Source: an uncultured Mycoplasmatota bacterium (GTDB lineage Bacteria > Bacillota_I > Bacilli_A > RF39 > UBA660). Taken from it: 9,999 bases of DNA. This document shows, in pieces, positions 1 to 6,351 of the stretch (position 1 is the first letter of the stretch; every line of letters begins with the position of its first letter). Under the pieces are notes generated by a model. The model did no database searches. It was not told where the DNA came from and worked only from the letters and a program-made list of their open reading frames with translations. The DNA is taken from assembly GCA_900547995.1 (NCBI GenBank), contig URIY01000049.1:1-9999 (forward strand), written 5' to 3'. The position numbers were made by a program, and so were the translations under genes.

Positions 1-4
1 GGTT

Positions 5-38
5 AAATGCAACCTTTTTAAAAATAGGGGTTGCGTTT
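5..38. repeat. Inverted repeat at the window start
   Basis: Arms 5-14 (AAATGCAACC) and 29-38 (GGTTGCGTTT) pair over 10 positions with one G-T wobble. The interior contains TTTTT followed by AAAAA, which can pair further. No U-tract follows the 3' arm, so this is not a clear intrinsic terminator on the + strand. It may be the transcript end of a gene just upstream of the window, or a leader structure. The function is unknown. Confidence 0.4.
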
Positions 39-90
39 AGAAATAAATTTGAGAACTTTTGAATTTAATATGTAAATATTAATAGTTATA

Positions 91-119
91 TTTACAAGTC
101 AAAATAAATATAGTATAAT
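91..119 (+). promoter_or_regulatory. SigA-type promoter of lemA
   Basis: The -35 hexamer TTTACA (91-96) is followed by a 17-nt spacer and a perfect -10 hexamer TATAAT (114-119). The predicted start point near 126 leaves a leader of about 20 nt carrying the AGGAGG ribosome binding site at 131-136. The fit to the vegetative consensus is very good. Confidence 0.75.
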
Positions 120-144
120 GAATATAGAGTAGGAGGATGAATGA

Positions 145-702
145 ATGACAGCATTAATAATAATTCTTGTTGTTGTGGTATTATTAGTATTATTTTTTGT
201 AAGTTCTTATAATACATTAGTAAAATTAAGAAATAGAGTTCGTGACCAATGGGCTCAAATAGAGGTTGTTCTAAAAAGAAGAGCTGACCTTATTCCAAAT
301 TTAGTTGAAACTGTAAAGGGATATGCAGGACATGAAAAAGATACTTTAGAGGCTGTAATTAATGCTAGAAATAAGGCTGTAAGTGCAACTAGTCCAAAAG
401 AAGAAATGGAAGCTAATGGAGAACTTACTAAAGCTTTAGGAAGATTTTTAGCCCTTTCAGAAGCATACCCAGATTTAAAGGCTAACACTAATTTTATGGA
501 CTTACAAAATCAATTAAAAGATACTGAAGATAAGATAACATATTCAAGACAATTCTATAATGATTCAGTTTTATCATATAGAAATAAAATTGAGATGTTC
601 CCTTCAAATATTGTTGCTTCAATGTTTGGTTTTAAAGCATCAGATGCCGTATTTTTTGAAACTGATGAAAAATCTAAAGAAGTACCACAAGTTAAATTTT
701 AA
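145..702 (+). CDS. lemA: LemA family membrane-anchored protein
   Basis: This 185-aa protein has the usual LemA architecture. A single N-terminal membrane helix (residues 3-20, almost all Ile/Leu/Val/Phe) precedes a helical-bundle domain. Family hallmarks are visible: RRADLIPNLVETVKGYA at 45-61, LSEAYPDLKAN at 104-114, the LQ-x2-L-x2-TE-x2-I-x3-R-x2-YN stretch around 120-139, and the closing FPSN...FGF around 152-163. The start is set by AGGAGG at 131-136, 8 nt upstream; an ATG at 141 is out of frame. LemA's biochemical role is not settled, though it often neighbours TPM-domain or M48 (HtpX) genes. Here it stands alone between its own promoter and terminator, so it is monocistronic within what can be seen. 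The family call is firm and the function is open. Confidence 0.95.
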   Translation: MTALIIILVVVVLLVLFFVSSYNTLVKLRNRVRDQWAQIEVVLKRRADLIPNLVETVKGYAGHEKDTLEAVINARNKAVSATSPKEEMEANGELTKALGRFLALSEAYPDLKANTNFMDLQNQLKDTEDKITYSRQFYNDSVLSYRNKIEMFPSNIVASMFGFKASDAVFFETDEKSKEVPQVKF

Positions 703-703
703 G

Positions 704-726
704 ACTTACATTTGTAAGTTTTTTTC
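704..726 (+). terminator. Intrinsic terminator after lemA
   Basis: The stem ACTTAC (704-709) / GTAAGT (714-719) has a 4-nt loop and is followed by a T-run at 719-725. It begins 2 nt after the lemA stop codon. Confidence 0.8.
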
Positions 727-808
727 TTATATAAAGCCTTGATTTATAAGACTTTAAAAAAATATGTCAAAATTTTAGATGAAAAAAATTATAAAAACGG
801 TTAATATA

Positions 809-817
809 TGATATAAT
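809..817 (+). promoter_or_regulatory. Extended -10 promoter of the HD-domain gene
   Basis: TGATATAAT at 809-817 is an extended -10 element (TG, one base, then perfect TATAAT at 812-817). At 17-nt spacing the -35 region reads only TTATAA (789-794), consistent with an extended -10 promoter that needs little -35 contact. The start point would be near 824, just before the GAGGAGA ribosome binding site around 830-836. Confidence 0.6.
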
Positions 818-843
818 ATAGTAGTGCTAGAGGAGAGTAGAAA

Positions 844-1359
844 ATGTCAAATATTAACCATAGCGTAGAAACTGATTTAAGATATAGAAAAATTGTTAAG
901 AATATATTAGATAGTGAAGAATTTAATAAAATTAAAAATATAGAACATCATGGTATAACAAGATATGATCATTCATTAAAAGTTTCATATTATTCATATA
1001 AGATTGCTAAAACGTTAAAACTTGATTATAGACAAGTTGCTCGTGGAGGACTTTTGCATGATTTTTTCTTAAGTGATGAAGATCGAACTTTCAAAGATAA
1101 GTTTTTATCAACTTTTGTTCATCCTAAAAAAGCTGAAAAAAATGCTATTAAGTATTTTGATGTAACAGAAAAAGAAGCAGATATGATAAGAAGTCATATG
1201 TTTCCAGTTAATTTAACCATACCAAGATATGCTGAAAGTTGGGTAGTAAATATAGTAGATAAAGTAGTTGGAATATATGAATTTGGAATGAAATTTAGTA
1301 AACAATTACGTTATGCATCTAATTTATATCTATTGTTCTTAATAAATATATTGAAGTAG
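844..1359 (+). CDS. HD-domain metal-dependent phosphohydrolase
   Basis: This 171-aa soluble protein has no signal peptide. The HD-superfamily metal-ligand pattern is present: H43 (in YDHSLKVSYYSYKIAKTL), H72-D73 (GLLHDFF), then H93 (in VHPKKAE), H118 (RSHMFP) and D139 (NIVDKVV). The extra histidines between the HD pair and the last Asp fit the binuclear branch of HD enzymes. Such enzymes hydrolyse phosphate esters, often of nucleotides, but the substrate cannot be read from the sequence. The ATG at 844 follows a GAGGAGA ribosome binding site at about 8 nt. The TAG stop lies inside the 5' arm of a terminator stem. The polysaccharide deacetylase starts 35 nt downstream with no clear promoter of its own, so it may depend on read-through from here. 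Confidence 0.85.
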   Translation: MSNINHSVETDLRYRKIVKNILDSEEFNKIKNIEHHGITRYDHSLKVSYYSYKIAKTLKLDYRQVARGGLLHDFFLSDEDRTFKDKFLSTFVHPKKAEKNAIKYFDVTEKEADMIRSHMFPVNLTIPRYAESWVVNIVDKVVGIYEFGMKFSKQLRYASNLYLLFLINILK

Positions 1360-1382
1360 TATAGGTAATCTATACTCTTTTT
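1358..1382 (+). terminator. Short terminator or attenuator between HD gene and deacetylase
   Basis: A perfect 7-bp stem, AGTATAG (1358-1364) / CTATACT (1370-1376), has a 5-nt loop and is followed by C then TTTTT. The stem is short and mostly A-T, so termination is probably partial. I see no convincing promoter between it and the deacetylase start at 1395, which suggests that gene is expressed by read-through. Confidence 0.65.
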
Positions 1383-1394
1383 AGTGAGGTAATT

Positions 1395-2939
1395 ATGAAA
1401 AAGATTGTTGTAAGTATAATTGTTTTAGTAATGGGATTAGGTTTAAGTGTATTATTGTATAATTTAAACATAGAAAAAAATGTAAATAATAACTATGGTG
1501 ATTTTGTTATTACAAATAAAGACGCTACTATTTATAAGGTAGTTAAAAATAAATTAATAAATAGTGGAAATATAACTAAAGATGTTAAATTAAAATTAAA
1601 TGGTAAGTATCATAAAAAATATTTTAAAATTGATAATACTAATTATTATATAAAATACAATAATGTAAAAAAGAATAATAAAGATAACACATCTATTAAT
1701 AATTATATTAGTAATAAAAAAGTAAACATCAAAGATAAAACTAAATTATATAGTAATAGTAATTCTTATATAGAGTTAAATGATAATATTAAACTTGATT
1801 TATTAAGCGAAAAAGATGATAAATACTATGTTAGATTTAATAATTCTATTTATTATATTTATAATAATGAAAATGTTAATATAAATGATAATCAGGATTA
1901 TATAGAAAGTGCTGATTATGTAAGCATATTATATTTTGATAATATAGAAAAAAGTAATATGTTACAAAAACAAGAATATTTAAAAAATAATAATTATATA
2001 AATATTAGTATTAATGATTATGAATTATGGCGTAGAGGTATTATTGATTTACCTAAAAAAAGTGTATTAGTATTAGTTAAAGATTATTTTGATGAATTAG
2101 ATAAATATGAAAATATAAATAATTTAGATAAATTTACTTATAAACTTACTAATAATGATGAAGCAAGTACAAGAAATATAGAAGATATAGGATCAAATTA
2201 TATTATAAATGATGAGACAAATGAAAAACAGTTTAATGATATGTTAATGGGCAAAAATATTATTAATGGACCTGTCGCAACCCAAATAGCTGTTTTAAAC
2301 TATCATTTCTTTTATGACAAGAGTAGTGATGAGTGGTGTAATGAGGATTTATGTTTAGATATAAAAGATTTTGAAGAAGAACTTATATATTTAAAAGACA
2401 ATGGCTATAAAACATTAACTATGGAAGAATTTAGAAAATGGATGTATGGAGAAATTGATTTACCTGAAAAAAGTGTTTTATTAACTATAGATGATGGAGC
2501 AAAAGGGACAGATACACATTTAATAAGATTGCTTGAAAAGTATGATATGCATGGGACATTATTTTTAATAACGGCATGGTGGCCTAAGGAAAAATACACA
2601 TCAAAAAATTTAGAGATAGAATCACATGGGTATGATATACACTATAGTGGTTATTGTAGTGGTGTTATGAGAGGTGCTAAAGGATTATGTATATCAAGTG
2701 AAGAATTATTTAATGATTTAAATAAATCTATTGATATTTTAAATACTAATATTGCTTTTTGTTTCCCATTCTATGCTTATAATAATTCTGCTATAGATAT
2801 GGTAAAAAAAGCTGGTTTTAAACTTGCTTTTATTGGTGGAAATAGGAAAGCAACAAGGGATGATGACAAGTATAAAATACCAAGATATCCTATTTATAAG
2901 CAAACAACTTTATCGGAATTTATTGACATGATATCATAA
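1395..2939 (+). CDS. Membrane-anchored polysaccharide deacetylase with SH3-like repeats
   Basis: This 514-aa protein starts with an N-terminal signal anchor (KK then a hydrophobic run, residues 4-22), so the rest is extracytoplasmic. Two Asn/Lys/Tyr-rich segments (about 37-91 and 107-161) end in similar YYIKYNN / YYIYNNE strands and look like SH3-like repeats, which is an inference. The C-terminal part (about 298-514) is a NodB-type deacetylase domain (family PF01522). It shows a YH motif (303-304), the catalytic TIDDG (364-368, D366/D367), zinc histidines in SHGYDIH (H411, H416), CFPFYAYN (456-463) and PRYP (496-499). The SHxxDxH form resembles PgaB/IcaB-type enzymes acting on exopolysaccharide or peptidoglycan N-acetyl groups. 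Residues 190-230 duplicate 327-367 without gaps, but with Lys at the first catalytic Asp position. GTGAGG at 1384-1389 supports the start. The exact substrate is unknown. Confidence 0.88.
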   Translation: MKKIVVSIIVLVMGLGLSVLLYNLNIEKNVNNNYGDFVITNKDATIYKVVKNKLINSGNITKDVKLKLNGKYHKKYFKIDNTNYYIKYNNVKKNNKDNTSINNYISNKKVNIKDKTKLYSNSNSYIELNDNIKLDLLSEKDDKYYVRFNNSIYYIYNNENVNINDNQDYIESADYVSILYFDNIEKSNMLQKQEYLKNNNYINISINDYELWRRGIIDLPKKSVLVLVKDYFDELDKYENINNLDKFTYKLTNNDEASTRNIEDIGSNYIINDETNEKQFNDMLMGKNIINGPVATQIAVLNYHFFYDKSSDEWCNEDLCLDIKDFEEELIYLKDNGYKTLTMEEFRKWMYGEIDLPEKSVLLTIDDGAKGTDTHLIRLLEKYDMHGTLFLITAWWPKEKYTSKNLEIESHGYDIHYSGYCSGVMRGAKGLCISSEELFNDLNKSIDILNTNIAFCFPFYAYNNSAIDMVKKAGFKLAFIGGNRKATRDDDKYKIPRYPIYKQTTLSEFIDMIS

Positions 2940-2952
2940 TTAGAATTATAAT
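2923..2952 (+). promoter_or_regulatory. Consensus promoter of tRNA-Arg
   Basis: Perfect TTGACA (2923-2928) and perfect TATAAT (2947-2952) are separated by 18 nt. The -35 box lies inside the last codons of the deacetylase gene. The start point is expected near 2958-2960, about 15 nt before the mature tRNA. Both hexamers match consensus exactly, as expected for a highly expressed stable RNA. Confidence 0.85.
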
Positions 2953-2953
2953 G

Positions 2954-2973
2954 TTTAAGAGGAAACTCTTAAA
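2954..2973. repeat. 8-bp palindrome abutting the tRNA
   Basis: TTTAAGAG (2954-2961) and CTCTTAAA (2966-2973) form a perfect 8-bp inverted repeat around GAAA. It lies between the -10 box and the tRNA 5' end, over the predicted start point. It could be a small hairpin in read-through RNA from the deacetylase gene, a pre-tRNA leader structure, or an operator. No U-tract follows it, so it is not a standard terminator. Confidence 0.55.
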
Positions 2974-2974
2974 T

Positions 2975-3051
2975 GTTCTCGTAGCTCAGCTGGATAGAGC
3001 ACGGCCCTCCTAAGGCCGGTGTCGGAAGTTCGAATCTTCTCGGGAACACCA
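2975..3051 (+). tRNA. tRNA-Arg, anticodon CCT
   Basis: The full cloverleaf can be drawn over 77 nt. The acceptor stem is GTTCTCG (2975-2981) / CGGGAAC (3041-3047) with one T-G wobble. The D arm is GCTC (2984-2987) / GAGC (2997-3000). The anticodon stem is CGGCC (3002-3006) / GGCCG (3014-3018) around the loop CTCCTAA, placing anticodon CCT at 3009-3011. The T arm is GGAAG (3024-3028) / CTTCT (3036-3040) with loop TTCGAAT. The discriminator is A3048 and CCA is encoded at 3049-3051. It reads AGG codons, which are uncommon in this A+T-rich genome, where AGA dominates. Confidence 0.97.
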
Positions 3052-3065
3052 TAATGTGAAATAAT

Positions 3066-3088
3066 TGAACAAAATATTGTTCAGTTTT
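3066..3088 (+). terminator. Weak terminator after tRNA-Arg
   Basis: TGAACAA (3066-3072) / TTGTTCA (3077-3083) forms a 7-bp stem with an AATA loop, then G and TTTT. The U-tract is only four residues long, so read-through into the gene at 3108 is plausible. That gene has no other obvious promoter with room for a leader. Confidence 0.6.
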
Positions 3089-3107
3089 ATTATAAGGAGG
3101 TTTTGAT

Positions 3108-3734
3108 ATGATTTATTTTATGGATGAAGGTAAAAAGAGAAAAAAATATGAAATAGTAGTTGATAAGAATGGTCTTGAAAAACTTAAGGTAGAGATAATC
3201 AATAATTGTAGTATGATAATTCATCATGATTGCAATACTACTGAAACACCTAATTATTATGATATCTTAAGAATAAGAAATTATAGTGCTGAAAAAATAG
3301 GTATATATGAATCAAATGATTTTTATGCATCGAGAGAAACTTTATATCACGTAGTTTATGATGAGTATAAATATCCTTATTTAATAGAATTAATAGATAG
3401 ATTATTAAATAATGATGAAGAAGCACTTGATGAAATATTAAATCCAAATTTTGAAAAAGAACAAATAAGCATCGATAAAATGATTAATATTTTAGAAGAA
3501 AAATATAATTCTATTTCTTTAAGTGAGATAGGGGCAAAAAGGGAAATATTAGAAAAATTAAGTCAATTATATAAGTTGAAAGAATTAAATAAGAACCAAA
3601 TTTCTGTTATAGAATATTATTCAAAAGTTAAAAACTCTATAAAATTGAAATTAATTGATGATATAGATATAGAATTAATAAATAGGGTAAATAAATTTAA
3701 TACTAAACCAAAAACATATGTAAAGAATAAATAA
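3108..3734 (+). CDS. Hypothetical protein, cytoplasmic, unrecognised family
   Basis: I do not recognise this 208-aa protein. It has no signal peptide or membrane segment, so it is probably cytoplasmic. The N-terminal third looks like a mixed alpha/beta region (KYEIVVDKNGLEKLKVEII at 13-31). The middle is rich in Tyr and acidic residues (about 49-115), and the last 90 residues are strongly charged helical sequence that could form coiled-coil contacts. The tail is basic. AGGAGG at 3095-3100 sits 7 nt before the ATG, which favours it over the in-frame ATG at 3120. The next gene, a SIMPL-domain protein, begins 22 nt after its stop with its own ribosome binding site, so the two are very probably co-transcribed and may act together. 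Base composition matches the neighbours. Confidence 0.8.
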   Translation: MIYFMDEGKKRKKYEIVVDKNGLEKLKVEIINNCSMIIHHDCNTTETPNYYDILRIRNYSAEKIGIYESNDFYASRETLYHVVYDEYKYPYLIELIDRLLNNDEEALDEILNPNFEKEQISIDKMINILEEKYNSISLSEIGAKREILEKLSQLYKLKELNKNQISVIEYYSKVKNSIKLKLIDDIDIELINRVNKFNTKPKTYVKNK

Positions 3735-3756
3735 TTTTTTGAAAGGATGATAATAT

Positions 3757-4404
3757 ATGGAGATCATAACAACTGGTATATGCGAAGAAAGTTATAAACC
3801 AGATCAAATAGTTTTAACTTTAAATTTTATTTTTAAAGATAATTTATATGATGAAGTACTTGAAAATGGTACAAAGTCAGTATTAGATTTTGTTAATAAT
3901 ATATTATATAAATATGGCTTTTCAGAAGAAGATATAAAGACAAAAAGTTTTATTATAAAGGAAGAGCAAAAATATAATGAAGAAACTAGAAGTTATGATT
4001 TTGATGGATATAGTTATAATCAAACTGTTATACTTAAATTTGATTATGAATTAGACAAATTAACTAATATGATGAAAGATATATCAAAATTAAGTAATCC
4101 TCCATATTATAAAATAGAATTTTCTCTTAAAGATGAAGAAAAAGTTAAAAAGGAACTTATAAGCAAAGCATATAATGATGCGAAGGAAAAAGCTAATATA
4201 ATTGCACTAGCATCAAATAAAATATTAAAAGATTGTATAAAGGTAAGTTTTAAACCATTAGATGTTGATTTTTTATCACTAACATGTTTAGATAATAGTG
4301 CAATGTATTTAAAAGAGGCATCGATACCTTTAATGAATAAAATCTTTACACCTGAAGATATAACTTTAAGTGAAACTATATATTGTTTATGGATAAGTGA
4401 ATAA
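3757..4404 (+). CDS. SIMPL domain (DUF541) protein without a signal peptide
   Basis: This 215-aa protein matches the SIMPL/DUF541 family (COG2968). It begins with a short beta strand and the TG of the family (EIITTGI). It has the YDFDGYSYNQTVILKF strand (80-95), in which an aromatic and Y-x-x-x-Q/V pattern is typical. The helix KKELISKAYNDAKEKANIIA (131-150) is the family's most recognisable part, preceding the second half of the fold. Many SIMPL proteins are secreted or periplasmic, but this one starts directly with the domain, so it is predicted to be cytoplasmic. The molecular role of the family is poorly defined. GAAAGGA at 3741-3747 precedes the ATG at 9 nt. It sits in an operon with the unrecognised gene at 3108. 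Confidence 0.82.
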   Translation: MEIITTGICEESYKPDQIVLTLNFIFKDNLYDEVLENGTKSVLDFVNNILYKYGFSEEDIKTKSFIIKEEQKYNEETRSYDFDGYSYNQTVILKFDYELDKLTNMMKDISKLSNPPYYKIEFSLKDEEKVKKELISKAYNDAKEKANIIALASNKILKDCIKVSFKPLDVDFLSLTCLDNSAMYLKEASIPLMNKIFTPEDITLSETIYCLWISE

Positions 4405-4419
4405 ATGATAAAAAATATA

Positions 4420-4449
4420 TTGAATTTTTAGATTTAAAAATGTTATACT
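4420..4449 (+). promoter_or_regulatory. Extended -10 promoter of rubrerythrin
   Basis: TTGAAT (4420-4425), an 18-nt spacer, and the extended -10 TGTTATACT (4441-4449) make a good vegetative promoter. The predicted start point is near 4456. The stretch AAAAATGTTATACTT is shared exactly with the ftsK upstream region around 6372-6386. Confidence 0.7.
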
Positions 4450-4453
4450 TTAT

Positions 4454-4475
4454 TTATAATCATGTTAATGATTAT
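4454..4475 (+). promoter_or_regulatory. Candidate PerR box / palindromic operator
   Basis: TTATAATCATGTTAA (4454-4468) matches the Bacillus PerR box TTATAATNATTATAA at 12 of 14 defined positions. It overlaps a perfect 8-bp inverted repeat, ATAATCAT (4456-4463) / ATGATTAT (4468-4475). It covers the predicted rubrerythrin start point, where a repressor would block transcription. Rubrerythrin is a known PerR target in clostridia. The match is read from sequence; binding is inferred. Confidence 0.55.
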
Positions 4476-4493
4476 TTATAGAAGGAGAATATT

Positions 4494-5033
4494 ATGGAGT
4501 TAAAAGGAAGTAAAACAGAAGCAAATTTAATGGCTGCTTTTGCAGGAGAAAGTCAAGCTAGAAATAAATATACTTACTTTGCAAGTAAGGCTAAGAAAGA
4601 TGGGTATGAACAAATAGCATCAATCTTTTTAGAAACTGCAGAAAATGAAAAAGAGCATGCTAAAATATGGTTTAAATTATTAAATGGTGGTGAAATACCA
4701 TCAACAGAAGAAAATCTTTTGGCAGCAGCCGAAGGTGAAAACTATGAATGGACAGATATGTACGAAGAATTCGCTAAAACAGCAAGAGAAGAAGGATTTG
4801 ATCATATTGCCTATTTATTTGAAGGTGTTGCTAAAATAGAAAAAGAACATGAAGAAAGATATCGTAAATTACTTTCTAATGTTAAAGAAGAATTAGTATT
4901 TAGTAAAGATGGAGATAAGATTTGGAAATGTCGTAATTGTGGACATATTGTAATTGGTAAAGAAGCTCCAGATGTATGTCCAATTTGTGCTCATCCAAAA
5001 TCTTACTTTGAAATAAAAGCAGAAAATTATTAA
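4494..5033 (+). CDS. rbr: Rubrerythrin (diiron peroxidase with rubredoxin domain)
   Basis: Rubrerythrin reduces hydrogen peroxide to water in the cytoplasm of anaerobes, using electrons delivered through its rubredoxin-like site. This 179-aa protein has the classic order. A ferritin-like four-helix domain (about 1-130) carries diiron ligands including E19 (GES), the ENEKEH motif with E52 and H55, and a second ExxH (E116, H119). The C-terminal rubredoxin-type iron site is C146-x2-C149 and C162-x2-C165 (CRNCGH and CPICAHP). Length and spacing are normal, so both iron sites look intact. GAAGGAGA at 4481-4488 sets the start. The gene is monocistronic, with its own promoter, a PerR-box candidate over the start point and a strong terminator. 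This fits peroxide-inducible expression. The call is firm. Confidence 0.97.
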   Translation: MELKGSKTEANLMAAFAGESQARNKYTYFASKAKKDGYEQIASIFLETAENEKEHAKIWFKLLNGGEIPSTEENLLAAAEGENYEWTDMYEEFAKTAREEGFDHIAYLFEGVAKIEKEHEERYRKLLSNVKEELVFSKDGDKIWKCRNCGHIVIGKEAPDVCPICAHPKSYFEIKAENY

Positions 5034-5034
5034 T

Positions 5035-5057
5035 AAAAAGTGCATAGCACTTTTTTT
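5035..5057 (+). terminator. Strong, potentially bidirectional terminator after rubrerythrin
   Basis: AAAAAGTGC (5035-5043) / GCACTTTTT (5047-5055) is a 9-bp stem with an ATA loop, and the T-run continues to 5057. The A-tract on the 5' side would allow termination in both directions. It starts just after the rubrerythrin stop codon. Confidence 0.9.
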
Positions 5058-5102
5058 CATATTTATAGAAATTTAAACATATATTTTGTTGGTGATAAAT
5101 AT

Positions 5103-5768
5103 ATGTATATTAAAAATAAGTATGTATCATTATTTTATAAAATAATAATTGTTATAGTAGGAATATATGGATTATATAAAAGTTGTTTTTTTACAGAGAA
5201 AGTTGGTTTATTAGAACACTTTAGTTATTATACAAATATTAGTAATTTAGTGTGTATAATATATTTTATTATCTATATTATAAAAATGCTTGTTAATTTT
5301 AATAAAAAGGTTGTTTATAATAATACTTTAAAGGGAACAATAACAATGGCTATTATGATTACTATGCTTGTTTTTAACTTTATTTTAAGACCATTTATGA
5401 CAGATATGGATGGAGTAATGGAATTAAATAGTTTACCTAATTATATTGTTCATGTTATAGAACCACTTTTAGTAATATTTGATTACATATTATTTGATGA
5501 AAAAGGTATATTTAAAAAAATAGATCCTTTAAAATGGGTAATTTTTCCATTTATATATTGGGTTTTTATATGTATAAGAGCTTTTTTTGCAAGTCCCTTT
5601 ACTTATACATCAAGTAAATATCCATATTTTTTTATTGATATTGATATGTTTGGTATTTATCAAGTTATATTTAATGTATTTTTAATGATTTGTGCTATAA
5701 TAATATTAGGTTATATGTTTTTATTTTTTGATAGATTTTTATTAAAGTTATCTAAAAAACATGCTTGA
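5103..5768 (+). CDS. Pr6Pr / FAR-17a-AIG1-like integral membrane protein
   Basis: This 221-aa protein has about six hydrophobic segments (roughly 10-28, 46-65, 78-96, 113-132, 144-163 and 184-208). The Pr6Pr/AIG1-like pattern is visible in FSYYTNISN (40-48), HVIEPLLVIFDYILFD (117-132) and YPYFFIDIDMFG (173-184). In the animal relatives AIG1 and ADTRP, an intramembrane Thr and His pair hydrolyses fatty acid esters. The matching residues here would be T44 and H117. The bacterial function is not known to me, and hydrolase activity is inference. I chose ATG 5103 (GGTGAT at 5091-5096) because an in-frame GTG at 5040 lies inside the rubrerythrin terminator stem and adds a non-family extension. The next membrane-protein gene starts 19 nt downstream, so the two look like an operon. 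No promoter is clear. Confidence 0.8.
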   Translation: MYIKNKYVSLFYKIIIVIVGIYGLYKSCFFTEKVGLLEHFSYYTNISNLVCIIYFIIYIIKMLVNFNKKVVYNNTLKGTITMAIMITMLVFNFILRPFMTDMDGVMELNSLPNYIVHVIEPLLVIFDYILFDEKGIFKKIDPLKWVIFPFIYWVFICIRAFFASPFTYTSSKYPYFFIDIDMFGIYQVIFNVFLMICAIIILGYMFLFFDRFLLKLSKKHA

Positions 5769-5787
5769 TATAGGAAAGAAGTGAAAT

Positions 5788-6351
5788 ATGAAAAAAATTA
5801 GAAATTTACTTATAATAATGTCAGGAATACTTACTGTGTTTTATATAATAAATCATAACGGTAATTTAACACTATCTAAATACTTAGTTATTATATCTTT
5901 ATATCCTGTTTATTTTGTACCAAGTATTCTAAAGATTTTATTTAAGTTTGACTTAGATGAAAAATTAGAGTTTAGTTATGTTTTATTTATATTTGGTGCT
6001 CAATTTTTAGGAAGTGTAATAGGTTTTTATGGAAAATTTTATTATTACGATAAAATAACACATTTTATATCTGGTATACTAACAAGTTTTATTGCACTTG
6101 ATTTATTAGATAAATATAAAATAAAAAACAAAAAGTTTACTTTTCTTTTTATGATTATTTTTTCTGTTTTTGTTGCAGCTTTTTGGGAATTTTTTGAATA
6201 TACATCTGATTTATTATTACATGGTGATGTTCAAAAAGTATTAAAAACAGGTGTAAGTGATACAATGCAAGATATGTTGTGTGCTTTTTTCTCATCAACT
6301 CTTTGTTCCATATTATATTATTTTAGTAGAAAAAATGTAAAGAATAATTGA
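5788..6351 (+). CDS. DUF2238 / YjdF-like membrane protein
   Basis: This 187-aa membrane protein has a basic N-terminus and about six hydrophobic segments (roughly 7-22, 32-52, 62-80, 91-107, 117-132 and 163-179). Conserved polar motifs sit at membrane edges as in the DUF2238/YjdF family: YDKITHF (87-93), WEFFEYTSD (133-141), and GVSDTMQDM (155-163). The clustered Asp, Glu and His residues (D88, H92, E134, E137, D141, D158, D162) could bind metal or form an intramembrane active site, but no activity can be assigned. A weak AGGAAAG ribosome binding site (5772-5778) precedes the ATG at 9 nt. It follows the Pr6Pr-like gene closely and ends in TGA within a terminator loop. The family call is good and the function is unknown. 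Confidence 0.78.
   Translation: MKKIRNLLIIMSGILTVFYIINHNGNLTLSKYLVIISLYPVYFVPSILKILFKFDLDEKLEFSYVLFIFGAQFLGSVIGFYGKFYYYDKITHFISGILTSFIALDLLDKYKIKNKKFTFLFMIIFSVFVAAFWEFFEYTSDLLLHGDVQKVLKTGVSDTMQDMLCAFFSSTLCSILYYFSRKNVKNN

Noticed and set aside
560..742. 60-residue + strand frame overlapping the lemA 3' end
   Set aside because: It overlaps lemA out of frame, runs through the lemA terminator and has no ribosome binding site.
3065..3093. TTGAAC-17-TATTAT as a promoter for the gene at 3108
   Set aside because: The start point would fall at about 3100, cutting off the AGGAGG at 3095-3100. TTGAAC is also part of the tRNA terminator stem.
5040..5102. Upstream GTG start extending the Pr6Pr-like gene by 21 residues
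   Set aside because: It lies inside the rubrerythrin terminator stem, has no ribosome binding site, and the added residues do not look like the family N-terminus. ATG 5103 is better.
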